A stretch of 64,000 nt of DNA from Pseudoalteromonas sp. SMS1 (GTDB lineage Bacteria > Pseudomonadota > Gammaproteobacteria > Enterobacterales > Alteromonadaceae), in NCBI RefSeq assembly GCF_021530565.1, contig NZ_JAKGBI010000002.1, forward strand, positions 310,001-374,000, written 5' to 3'. The notes beneath the pieces were generated by a model. That model saw only the letters and a list, made by a program, of their open reading frames with translations. It had not been told where the DNA came from and searched no databases. Of this stretch, positions 16,082 to 23,639 are shown piece by piece (position 1 is the first letter of the stretch; the number at the start of each line of letters is the position of its first letter). Made by a program: the position numbers and the translations under genes.

Positions 16082-16972
16082 TTAAAAATTAAGCGTAATA
16101 TTTTGAATTGAAACGGTGTAAGCACCGCCCGCTATTGAACTACTTGTCGTAAAACTTGCTTTGGGAGAGTCTTGTAACAGCATATTTGATACATGCGTTG
16201 ACATTGCTGTTGCAGAAACCGTTGATGACGAAGAAAAATTTGCGCTTGGTGCATCTTGAAACCGATCAACCCCCACTTGGGTTGCGAAACCCTTTGCCAA
16301 GACTTGCACTTTGCACACGTCAAAATCTAGGCTTGGACTGTCACCAAAGCGTATTGTTTGCACACCGCATGATTGCGCAGCTGAAAAGGTACCCACTCCA
16401 ACAGGAGAAAAGTTAAAGATAGGGTCATCTTGATATGAAGCAGCTTGCACTGTTGCACTTTGTGCCCCGCCGAAGACCTGAATATCAGCACTTAAGTTTA
16501 CACCAATAGTAAAATCTACTTGCGTTCGCATCGGTTTGGTTGCCACCACAGATTGCCACATCTGTGCTTGCAATTTAGGGCTTAAAAACGTGTCGCCATT
16601 ACTGTCCAAGTTTTCTTTTGCTATCGCCAGAAGCTTAGCGCTGTGAGGCACCCCGCCATATTCCCACCACTCTTGTAGCTCAACGCTTGCATTAAGCACC
16701 GTAAGTGAGTTTTTGACCGCACTAACTGTGCCTTTATACCTGTGCCTTGGCACACTGTCGGCTATCACTTTACGTTGAATATGCTCGGGCCAACTGCTGT
16801 CCCAAACATCTACACTTAACGCGTCCGCTAACCACGGGAGAAAATGAGTAGGACATTGAAATGGATCCCATAACTGGTGAGTCTTCACAGGGATTTTTAG
16901 GATTCGGTCGCTACAGTGTTCTAGGGCTAGCTCAAGCTCTGTCGTATTCCCTTGTAGAGAAAAGTTAGACAT
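16082..16972 (-). CDS. Baseplate/tail protein gpI, module 2, with C-terminal repeats
   Basis: A 296-residue gpI-type protein. The core W-DPFQCPTHFLPWLADALS then VDVWDSSWPEHIQRKVIAD and RHRYKGTVSAVKNSL is canonical and lies at residues 35-95. From about residue 181 to the end come four units of 28-30 residues, each beginning with a Q/G-D-x-P motif followed by an F three or four residues later. Spacing and pattern recall the 30-residue repeats of the module 4 gpI, although the sequences differ. It overlaps the gpJ stop by 8 bases. Confidence 0.8.
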   Translation of the reverse strand: MSNFSLQGNTTELELALEHCSDRILKIPVKTHQLWDPFQCPTHFLPWLADALSVDVWDSSWPEHIQRKVIADSVPRHRYKGTVSAVKNSLTVLNASVELQEWWEYGGVPHSAKLLAIAKENLDSNGDTFLSPKLQAQMWQSVVATKPMRTQVDFTIGVNLSADIQVFGGAQSATVQAASYQDDPIFNFSPVGVGTFSAAQSCGVQTIRFGDSPSLDFDVCKVQVLAKGFATQVGVDRFQDAPSANFSSSSTVSATAMSTHVSNMLLQDSPKASFTTSSSIAGGAYTVSIQNITLNF

Positions 16973-17996
16973 GCTCTTCTCCTACCTCAATATTCATCCC
17001 TTTACAAAATACCGCCTGATGAGCGTGCGCAGTGATATCCCATTGCGGACTTCGCAACTCAACTCGTTGGACACCAGCTTGATGAAGCACCGCATACAAG
17101 CCTGATAAAGATATATCATGCCCCAATTTATGATGCTGCTTTAGCCAAGTTGTTAAGCTATTTTTTGCTTCTAACACAATCGCTTCACCATCCATTCCCG
17201 GATAGATGTGTAATGTGGCATCTAGGTCAAACTCAATAATATCGGCAGACTTAATAAGTACTCGATCGGTTAGTGGTCGAACACTGTCTTTGTTCAACTG
17301 GGCCTTAACATCATCAATAACCTCCTGCGATGCGTGACCACTGTTTTGGCTAGACAGCAATGTAAGTACGACGTCTCCAGGCATTGGTTCAGACGGTTGT
17401 AAGCCGGCCAACACATCAGGCGTAATGCCAGCATCATCCGTGCACACCAGTAACTTGGCACTAGGTGGCAACAAATTAGTCACTTGTTCAGGCAAATCGG
17501 CGTAGGCAAATTGCGGCGCATCTACAAATACATCTTTTACATATTGAGAGCCTTTTAATGCGTGAAAAGCATAAGCGCCAGCTGGTCCTGCAGTACTAAA
17601 CCCCTCTAACGCGAGCGCAATTCGCTCACGAAAGCGTTCATCACTCTCATATACCGCTTTCTGGGGTGGGAGTATGCTGTCATCCCCAGGAATTAATAGT
17701 GCTCTTTGCACACCAAAGCGATTGCCCAAGTAGTCTAGTTCGCTACTTGTGGCATTTGCCAAAAGCACGCCATGCGCACTTTCATTGATGCGCTGACGCA
17801 ACAATAGTTCTCGATAAGCAAAAGACTCAACTAGCTTTATGACAGGGTCACTAACTAAGTTCAATTCAGCATCTGGAAATCTTGTTTTAAAATCTTCTAA
17901 AATCTCAGCCCTAATCTTTTCATAGCTTAGAGGTTCAATGAGGTTTGGCGCCGGCAAACGGCTGAGATCAATGGCGCTAAAGTTTGTCAAAGACAT
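16965..17996 (-). CDS. Baseplate assembly protein gpJ, module 2
   Basis: A 343-residue gpJ-type protein. The signature IDLSRLPAPNLIEPLSYEKI opens it; YRELLLRQRINESAHG and SSELDYLGNRFGV follow. It is longer than the other copies because of an insertion of roughly 50 residues (about 170-220, P-rich, with LPPSAKLLVCTDDAG). The start at 17996 follows a hairpin at 18026-18052. The gene opens module 2. Confidence 0.84.
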   Translation of the reverse strand: MSLTNFSAIDLSRLPAPNLIEPLSYEKIRAEILEDFKTRFPDAELNLVSDPVIKLVESFAYRELLLRQRINESAHGVLLANATSSELDYLGNRFGVQRALLIPGDDSILPPQKAVYESDERFRERIALALEGFSTAGPAGAYAFHALKGSQYVKDVFVDAPQFAYADLPEQVTNLLPPSAKLLVCTDDAGITPDVLAGLQPSEPMPGDVVLTLLSSQNSGHASQEVIDDVKAQLNKDSVRPLTDRVLIKSADIIEFDLDATLHIYPGMDGEAIVLEAKNSLTTWLKQHHKLGHDISLSGLYAVLHQAGVQRVELRSPQWDITAHAHQAVFCKGMNIEVGEEHV

Positions 17997-18025
17997 AACT
18001 AAGCTCTTGAGTAAAGTTTTGAGAA

Positions 18026-18052
18026 ATGCCTGACTACCAGTTAGCCAGGCAT
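18026..18052 (-). terminator. Hairpin before module 2 gpJ
   Basis: A 7-bp stem ATGCCTG/CAGGCAT with a 13-base loop lies between the stop at 18071 and the gpJ start at 17996. It is followed by TTCTC rather than a clean T tract, so it is a weak terminator at best. It is the equivalent of the hairpins before other module genes. Confidence 0.4.
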
Positions 18053-18070
18053 ATAGCGGATTTTACGGGA

Positions 18071-18373
18071 TTATGACTTTGGAAAATTTGCTTTGACACT
18101 TGCTCTGGCATCTAACCATGCCTGTTTCGCGTCAATAGTAGCCTGTGCTGAGTCTCCTAACTCCGTTAGGTTAGCCATGTAATCGATAAACAAATGGTCG
18201 CAAGCTTGTGCATATCCTTCTCTGCGAGAATCTAAAATCTCTTTTTCAGAGAAAATAAGCTGATAATCCCCTTCAGCTACGCCTGCATTTTTGGCCATTT
18301 TCTTAGCGCTTGCTTGGTTTGTTAGGCCACCAGCAACAATACGGCCTGTTGAAATCTGTTTTAAAACTGCCAT
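18071..18373 (-). CDS. Fibre-associated small protein (AKQAWLxAR family), module 1
   Basis: A 100-residue product. The C-terminus DAKQAWLDARASVKANFPKS matches the C-terminus of the 88-residue protein at 21769-22035 (EAKQAWLFARKAVQARYPK), so the two belong to one family. The N-terminal half has a small beta segment (QISTGRIVAGGLTNQASAKK). It starts 2 bases after the third fibre gene of the module. Role unknown; tail-fibre assembly by context. Confidence 0.55.
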   Translation of the reverse strand: MAVLKQISTGRIVAGGLTNQASAKKMAKNAGVAEGDYQLIFSEKEILDSRREGYAQACDHLFIDYMANLTELGDSAQATIDAKQAWLDARASVKANFPKS

Positions 18374-18375
18374 GA

Positions 18376-19272
18376 TTACACTCCTACATATCCGGCTGCA
18401 TCCGTGTGTGTATATGGGAATCCAACACTGTCAGCCCAAACCATATTGTCACCATGATTACCCGTACCTACATAAGGTAAGCACATAGCAACTTTCATTT
18501 TGCCAAGCCCACTGAATAACGGTTGGTGGCACCCTCCCCAGCCTGATCTGACAGCATGTTTGTATTGCCAACCTTTACCAAGATCTGAATGATTACACTC
18601 AATCGTTGCCGAACGATTTGAAGACGGATAAAAGCGCATTGTATCCGCACATTCCAATACATTTATCCAGCAACTGGCTTGAGTAAGGAACTCTCCTCTC
18701 CCCCAACCAAAATGCGTGTCACACCCCTGTGACAATACAAAAAAATTGCCATTGTTTGCATCACTGTTGCGCCCCTTAGTGATCTCAATATCAAACAGTA
18801 GAACACGATAATTTGAGCCGTAAAAAGCTTCTCCACCATGGTTTTTGTAACCTATACCTCGGTTTTGAAAGTTTTCATTTGGTGTCAGGCCGTACTCGTC
18901 TAATTTATCTAAACTTACACGAGTAACAGTGCCAGTCCCTTCAGAACCATCATGTAAAAACGCCAACCATGGTGCTTTGTGCGCAGTCAAAACATCGGTT
19001 GGGGTGTTGTTGGCTTCGCAAATTGAATTGAAAAACTTAGAATCCACGAGCGTATTCGGCGCAAGTGGTAACGCCTTTTGAAAATCTCGAATTTTGGCAT
19101 CAACCGCTTGTTCTTTGGCAGTCAAACGGCTTTCAACCGCGGCATTTTTTTGGTCAATCTCAATGGCCTTCTGCGCCACGCGATTGTCGATATCTTCAAT
19201 TTTTGTATCCACCACATCACTGAGCTTTTCTGACGCTTCAACGACGCGGGCAATGTCTTGCTCTAAAGACAT
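18376..19272 (-). CDS. Tail fibre protein, module 1 (third)
   Basis: A 298-residue product. It opens MSLEQDIARVVEASEKLSDV, nearly identical to the other two fibres of this module, and continues as a long coiled coil to about residue 70. The remainder is a unique tip rich in G, N, H, W and C, with a His-rich end (GTGNHGDNMVW, then PYTHTDAAGY). Upstream (19298-19318) a terminator-like hairpin precedes the GGAGG ribosome binding site. Only the tip differs between the three fibres, so they are likely alternative receptor binders (inference). Confidence 0.7.
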   Translation of the reverse strand: MSLEQDIARVVEASEKLSDVVDTKIEDIDNRVAQKAIEIDQKNAAVESRLTAKEQAVDAKIRDFQKALPLAPNTLVDSKFFNSICEANNTPTDVLTAHKAPWLAFLHDGSEGTGTVTRVSLDKLDEYGLTPNENFQNRGIGYKNHGGEAFYGSNYRVLLFDIEITKGRNSDANNGNFFVLSQGCDTHFGWGRGEFLTQASCWINVLECADTMRFYPSSNRSATIECNHSDLGKGWQYKHAVRSGWGGCHQPLFSGLGKMKVAMCLPYVGTGNHGDNMVWADSVGFPYTHTDAAGYVGV

Positions 19273-19293
19273 ACTATACCTCCGTTTTAAAAT

Positions 19294-19318
19294 AAAAAGC
19301 CCACCTAATCGGTGGGCT
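19294..19318 (-). terminator. Terminator-like hairpin before third fibre of module 1
   Basis: An 8-bp stem AGCCCACC/GGTGGGCT with a 5-base loop is followed by T5 on the minus strand. It ends about 22 bases before the fibre ATG at 19272. Confidence 0.65.
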
Positions 19319-19370
19319 GGGTTTGTTTTGGTTTTTAATATTGCTTTATATATAGCGAATTAAATCAGTC

Positions 19371-19739
19371 TTATTTTAACAAGCTGCTGACACCATGGGC
19401 ACGTACTAGCGCTTCATCTAAAGCAACAGCCTGACCTTTGATTTGATAAGGTAAATCCACCTCACCGCTGGCTACTTTGCTCTCAACCTCGCCAATGGCA
19501 TTTTTCAATGATTCAGTGGAAGCGCGCATTTCAGCCAGAGAGTTTGCTTGTGATAATTTGTTGGCAAAGATACTTAATTCATGAAGTAGAATATGAGAGA
19601 TATCTGACGTTGACCCAAGCAAACTGCCATCATCCGCAATGCGATTATTTATTTTTTGCCTAGTTGCTAAGCGTTGATTGTTTTCTTCAATGATTGTCAA
19701 TAACTCTGCTGTTACTGGTGTTGCATTCTGATTATCCAT
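19371..19739 (-). CDS. Fibre-associated small protein (LLGTTSD family), module 1
   Basis: A 122-residue product. The first 45 residues are specific to it. Residues 45-122 (GSLLGSTSDISHILLHELS, LAEMRASTESLKNAI, DLPYQIKGQ, then RAHGVSSLLK) align closely with the 153-residue protein at 20444-20905 and more weakly with 13048-13404. It follows the second fibre gene by 12 bases. The family is not one I recognise. The conserved half may bind the shared fibre N-terminus and the variable half the specific tip (speculative). Confidence 0.58.
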   Translation of the reverse strand: MDNQNATPVTAELLTIIEENNQRLATRQKINNRIADDGSLLGSTSDISHILLHELSIFANKLSQANSLAEMRASTESLKNAIGEVESKVASGEVDLPYQIKGQAVALDEALVRAHGVSSLLK

Positions 19740-19751
19740 ATTTATTTCTCC

Positions 19752-20333
19752 TTATAGTTTTTCAGCAGGGTTAGATATAATTGTTACGTCGCCAACGCCC
19801 AAAACGGTGCCGTTTCCGACTCTGATAGAGTCAACACTGAGTGTTAAATAATAGGTACTGCTAAAAGTCAGTCGTAAATAGATATGATTATCGCTGCCAA
19901 CGTATGAATCTGGTTCATGAGTCCCTAGGTTTTGTGTGTGGATGAGGTTATTGCCATTTTTATAGCAGTAACCCACAAAAGTAGAATCCACGACTTTTGC
20001 TTCTCCATAGGCATACCCATTCACCGAGACATGGAACATGCAGTTATGTGTATCCAACGTATAAGGCAATTTAATATGGATGTTAGTGGTCTCACGGACA
20101 TTCGTGAAATAACCAGCAATTGCAAAGCTTTTAGTGCCTTGACCACCTTCGCCAATAATATGCTTATTGTTTATTGCACTATCAATTCGAGTAACTTGCT
20201 GAGAAATCGTTGAATCCATCTCAGACACTTTGCTATTCACAGTGCTGTTAATATCTTCGATTTTCGTATCCACAATGCCAGTGAGTTGCTCTGCTGCACT
20301 GACTACATTTGCAATGTCTTGCTCTAAAGACAT
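19752..20333 (-). CDS. Tail fibre protein, module 1 (second)
   Basis: A 193-residue product, the shortest complete fibre here. MSLEQDIANVVSAAEQLTGI and VDTKIEDINS repeat the shared N-terminus. The tip (residues 70-193) is a compact beta-rich domain containing FHVSVNGYAYGEAKVVDS and several LTLS-like strands. A terminator-like hairpin (20355-20380) lies just before its GGAGG site. Confidence 0.68.
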   Translation of the reverse strand: MSLEQDIANVVSAAEQLTGIVDTKIEDINSTVNSKVSEMDSTISQQVTRIDSAINNKHIIGEGGQGTKSFAIAGYFTNVRETTNIHIKLPYTLDTHNCMFHVSVNGYAYGEAKVVDSTFVGYCYKNGNNLIHTQNLGTHEPDSYVGSDNHIYLRLTFSSTYYLTLSVDSIRVGNGTVLGVGDVTIISNPAEKL

Positions 20334-20354
20334 GATTTACCTCCAAGTAAAAAT

Positions 20355-20380
20355 TAAAAAAGCCCACCAAATGGCGGGCT
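20355..20380 (-). terminator. Terminator-like hairpin before second fibre of module 1
   Basis: An 8-bp stem AGCCCGCC/GGTGGGCT (one G-U pair) with a 4-base loop is followed by T6 on the minus strand. It ends about 22 bases before the ATG at 20333. Confidence 0.68.
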
Positions 20381-20443
20381 TTGCGTTTAGGTTTAAAAAT
20401 GAAAAATCAATCAGGTGTGCTCAATACCCAATTGATACCATAT

Positions 20444-20905
20444 TTACTGCGCTTTGATGACGGCGTCGACGCCATTTGCACGCGAAATAATGTCAGCCAT
20501 TACATCGCTTTGGCCTTTCGTTTGGTAAGGGAAGCTAAGGTCACCATTAGTCACTTTTGTTTCCACATCACCAATCGCCGTTTTAAGCGATACGGTAGAA
20601 GCTCGCATTTCTGCAAGCGTTTGCGCTGAGCTTAATTTATTCACAAAGCCACTCAACTCATTAAGCAATAAGTGTACGGTGTCCGATGTCGTGCCAAGCA
20701 GTGATTCTGAATCAGCAACTTGTTGCGCAAGTGCAGAGCGAACAACTTCGCGGCCTTGTTGCAAAGCCTCTTCGACAGTCAGCTCCACTGAAAATGTACT
20801 CTCTTCACCGAAATTTTCTGCCACCAGCTGTGCAACAGCATGCTGCGGCATGTTTGCATCAAAAAACTGCTCTACAGCTTGTCCATTTACAATTAGTTTA
20901 GCCAT
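20444..20905 (-). CDS. Fibre-associated small protein (LLGTTSD family), module 1, first copy
   Basis: A 153-residue product. The N-terminal 60 residues (KLIVNGQAVEQFFDANMPQH at the start) are unlike its paralogues and may be a small beta domain. Residues 65-153 contain the family core: ESLLGTTSDTVHLLLNELSG, LAEMRASTVSLKTAI, FPYQTKGQ and RANGVDAVIK. It follows the first fibre of module 1 by 20 bases. Predicted cytoplasmic; no membrane segment or signal peptide. Confidence 0.58.
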   Translation of the reverse strand: MAKLIVNGQAVEQFFDANMPQHAVAQLVAENFGEESTFSVELTVEEALQQGREVVRSALAQQVADSESLLGTTSDTVHLLLNELSGFVNKLSSAQTLAEMRASTVSLKTAIGDVETKVTNGDLSFPYQTKGQSDVMADIISRANGVDAVIKAQ

Positions 20906-20925
20906 TTAAGTTATCTCCCTTGACC

Positions 20926-21702
20926 TTATGCGATCACATCGTAGGCACCATCGCCAATATAGGCGAACTGACCCCAAGCTTTATCGATGGGTACATGACC
21001 CGTTACAACGGCAGGTAACGCAACTTGAATTACACCGGTTTGATCTGCAGGTAAGTTTTTACCTGGTACATATGGGTGACAATGCGTATAGTGATTTCGG
21101 CTACTGTGCTCGATATGCACACCACACACCTTTGCAGCCTCACCCGCTTTTAACCCAGTACACCAAAACCCTGTCGGCACAACACCACGAATATGTTTCA
21201 CGATTGCACCCGCCGTAATATGTGTAGGCCTTCTCAAGTATTGGTACATTAAATACGCATCAACATGGCTGTTTTCACCACCTCGGTTAGGTGCATACTC
21301 CAATTCCCAAATATTAAAATTTTGTGCAAACCATTTGGTGTCGGCATTAATCGCCTGTAAAAACTCTCTCGCAAGAGGCGTACGCTGATTTACCTCAACA
21401 CCCGTTTGCACTTTTTCTAATAGCGTCGCTTTAGTGACAAAACCGCCAGCCCACGCCTCTGGGAAAGAGCCCGCCTGGTTTGCAACCAAAGCCTGGTTTT
21501 TGGTGACTCGAAAATGCGATTGGCGCTCATTATATGAACTAAGTAACGCATCTGTGCTGGCAAGGTGCGCATCTACCTTCGTTTTTGTCTCAGCCACGGC
21601 TGAGTTCAATTTATTGGTGATCTCACTGATCTGATTATCAACTGTTGCCGTCAAACCTTCTGTGGCTTCAACAACGCGAGTTATATCCTGTTCTAATGAC
21701 AT
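20926..21702 (-). CDS. Tail fibre protein, module 1 (first)
   Basis: A 258-residue product. MSLEQDITRVVEATEGLTAT opens the shared coiled-coil stalk. The tip, from about residue 75, is rich in H, G, Y and C, with a run VCGVHIEHSSRNHYTHCHPY near residues 190-210 that could bind a metal ion, as some T4-like fibre tips do with iron (analogy only). A terminator-like hairpin (21723-21746) precedes it. Confidence 0.7.
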   Translation of the reverse strand: MSLEQDITRVVEATEGLTATVDNQISEITNKLNSAVAETKTKVDAHLASTDALLSSYNERQSHFRVTKNQALVANQAGSFPEAWAGGFVTKATLLEKVQTGVEVNQRTPLAREFLQAINADTKWFAQNFNIWELEYAPNRGGENSHVDAYLMYQYLRRPTHITAGAIVKHIRGVVPTGFWCTGLKAGEAAKVCGVHIEHSSRNHYTHCHPYVPGKNLPADQTGVIQVALPAVVTGHVPIDKAWGQFAYIGDGAYDVIA

Positions 21703-21722
21703 TAAATATCTCCACTATAAAC

Positions 21723-21746
21723 AAAAAAGCCCACCATTCGGTGGGC
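21723..21746 (-). terminator. Terminator-like hairpin before first fibre of module 1
   Basis: A perfect 7-bp stem GCCCACC/GGTGGGC with a 4-base loop is followed by T6 on the minus strand. It ends about 20 bases before the fibre ATG at 21702, so it separates the collar/88-residue genes from the fibre cassettes. Confidence 0.72.
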
Positions 21747-21768
21747 AAAAGCACTATCAAAAAATTAA

Positions 21769-22035
21769 TTAGTCATGAAATTTAGGATAACGAGCCTGCA
21801 CCGCTTTTCGAGCAAAAAGCCACGCCTGTTTCGCTTCATTTGCTTCCAAGCTTTGCTCGCCATATTCTGCCGTTGCGGCCAAATATTTAAACGCGAGGCC
21901 ATCACTTTGTTGTTGATAACCTAAAATTCGAGCAGCTTGGCACTGAGCTTGCTGTTGCAACACTTTAGCTTCTTGCATCAACTTTAGCGCTTCTTCTGCG
22001 AGCGTCTGTGCACGCAAGTTATCTTCTTTTTTCAT
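21769..22035 (-). CDS. Fibre-associated small protein (AKQAWLxAR family), module 1
   Basis: An 88-residue, almost wholly helical product (Q, A, K, E and L rich). Its C-terminus EAKQAWLFARKAVQARYPKF is shared with the protein at 18071-18373. The gene lies 9 bases after the tail-collar gene. Function not recognised. It is the only small accessory protein here that precedes rather than follows the fibres of its module. Confidence 0.5.
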   Translation of the reverse strand: MKKEDNLRAQTLAEEALKLMQEAKVLQQQAQCQAARILGYQQQSDGLAFKYLAATAEYGEQSLEANEAKQAWLFARKAVQARYPKFHD

Positions 22036-22044
22036 AGACCTTCC

Positions 22045-22599
22045 TTACAAAATTCCTTTGTCAATTAATGCAAACTTTTGTTTTAAGTGACGATACATAT
22101 TCATAATTTGAGAACGCGCCATTTTGGCAAGCTCTGGTGCGATTAAAATATTGAAATCTACGCCTTTGTCGATAATGGTAATGGCATCGCCTGGCACACC
22201 CGTCAAAGTCAAATCAAACGCCAACAATAAGTCTATGTCATTAGACTTATAGGCAATTGGCTCGTTTGCTGAGTAAACCGCAAACAGTACGTGACGAACT
22301 TGGCCATTTACCTCTTCTTCGGTATAAAACCCAACCTCGTTGACAAAGAAACCATCGTCAGCAACTTTTGAGTCGTCTCGAACAGTCAAATGTAACTGCT
22401 TTTGATCCTCAAAATACTCTGCATGGTCAATGTCTAGACGGTACTTTTCATCTTTTAGATTCGTCGTATTTTCATCAACTTGATGAACACCAGAACCTAT
22501 TCCTATTTTTGTGATCTTGGCTTTAAACCCTTTTTGCTGTGCCCTGAACACAGCAGCAAGCCCCGCTGAGGTGATCACCGGCTGTAAAATCGTGCTCAC
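22045..22599 (-). CDS. Tail-collar fibre protein (P2 gpH N-terminal type), module 1
   Basis: A 184-residue product. Landmarks of the collar family are ITSAGLAAVFRAQQKGFKAK, then GIGSGVHQVDENTTNLKDEK, FVNEVGFYTEE and FDLTLTGVPGDAI. In P2-like tails this domain sits at the gpI/fibre junction. It follows gpI after a 26-base gap with an AAGGAG ribosome binding site. The three module 1 fibres presumably compete for or share this collar (inference). Confidence 0.8.
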   Translation of the reverse strand: MSTILQPVITSAGLAAVFRAQQKGFKAKITKIGIGSGVHQVDENTTNLKDEKYRLDIDHAEYFEDQKQLHLTVRDDSKVADDGFFVNEVGFYTEEEVNGQVRHVLFAVYSANEPIAYKSNDIDLLLAFDLTLTGVPGDAITIIDKGVDFNILIAPELAKMARSQIMNMYRHLKQKFALIDKGIL

Positions 22600-22625
22600 T
22601 ATTGCACTCCTTGTTTTCGAAATGT

Positions 22626-23636
22626 TTAAGTTGCAGTAACTGCATTAAGATACAAACGACGCACGGTCGTTTGCTTTGCACTTTTCGAGATTGCACCAGC
22701 CATCTGGCAACTAAACTCAATAAAGCGCGAAGGCATTGTTTGTTCACTACGGATGTACGTTCTAACAACCTGCCCTGAACCTGTTGATAGTGCTGCACCA
22801 AAACCCAGTTTTGCGCGTGCACTTAAGCTGCGTACATTCGCAGTACTCACACGCTGGCGACTAATCAAAGGCACTTGTTTTCGAATGACAAGGGCGCACC
22901 CTGGCTGAGATTTTGCTGTGATAGCACGCTCAGATGAAGATGCTGCATAGTGGCGGGAAGCGGCTGTGCGATGCCCAGAGATGGCACCAGCGAGTGAGAG
23001 TGTGTTGCTGCCTGCACGATGCTTCTCATGCGGCATAACTTTGGCATAAACTCGACTACTCGCAAATCCGTGTGCTGAACTACCAGCGACGGCTTGCGAG
23101 GACATTTTCATACCAACTAAAAAATCAAAATGTGCGCGCTGTGGTTTGGTCTGATTAGTGACTCTGTAAATAGCATCATAGAGTTTCTGATCTAATACCA
23201 CTGCGCGACTGGTATAAGGTATTTCGTTTGCCCACGCGATAAAGGTAAATGTATGTGGTTCACCACTGTGATGCGGCGCGAGATAAACATCATCAATATC
23301 CTCGAACCACTCGAAAAACTCGATTTGCAAACCAAGAGACTGTAAGGCTCTTTTAACCGCGCCAACGGTGCCTTTATGCTTGTGAATAGATACCGACTGA
23401 GCAATCATAGAACGCTTAGTTTCTACCGACCAAGCTTCATCCCATTCATCTACAGAAAGCGCCCAAGCCAGCCAAGGTAACAGACCCTCTGGACAAGTCA
23501 GCGGATCCCACTGCGAACCAATGCTCTGGGGAATAATTTGCTTGGTATCAAACTGTGCTCTTTTTAATGCAAGACTCTGTTCTAATTCACTTTCCAGTCG
23601 CGTTTTATTCACAGGTAATAACGATGGAGTACGCAT
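22626..23636 (-). CDS. Baseplate/tail protein gpI, module 1
   Basis: A 336-residue gpI-type protein. The core QWDPLTCPEGLLPWLAWALS, VDEWDEAWSVETKRSMIAQS and IHKHKGTVGAVKRALQSLG is canonical at residues 42-105. The last 140 residues are basic and rich in S, A, R and H, without the regular repeat of the module 2 and 4 copies, although weak periodicity may be present. It starts 3 bases after the gpJ stop. Confidence 0.8.
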   Translation of the reverse strand: MRTPSLLPVNKTRLESELEQSLALKRAQFDTKQIIPQSIGSQWDPLTCPEGLLPWLAWALSVDEWDEAWSVETKRSMIAQSVSIHKHKGTVGAVKRALQSLGLQIEFFEWFEDIDDVYLAPHHSGEPHTFTFIAWANEIPYTSRAVVLDQKLYDAIYRVTNQTKPQRAHFDFLVGMKMSSQAVAGSSAHGFASSRVYAKVMPHEKHRAGSNTLSLAGAISGHRTAASRHYAASSSERAITAKSQPGCALVIRKQVPLISRQRVSTANVRSLSARAKLGFGAALSTGSGQVVRTYIRSEQTMPSRFIEFSCQMAGAISKSAKQTTVRRLYLNAVTAT

Positions 23637-23639
23637 CTG

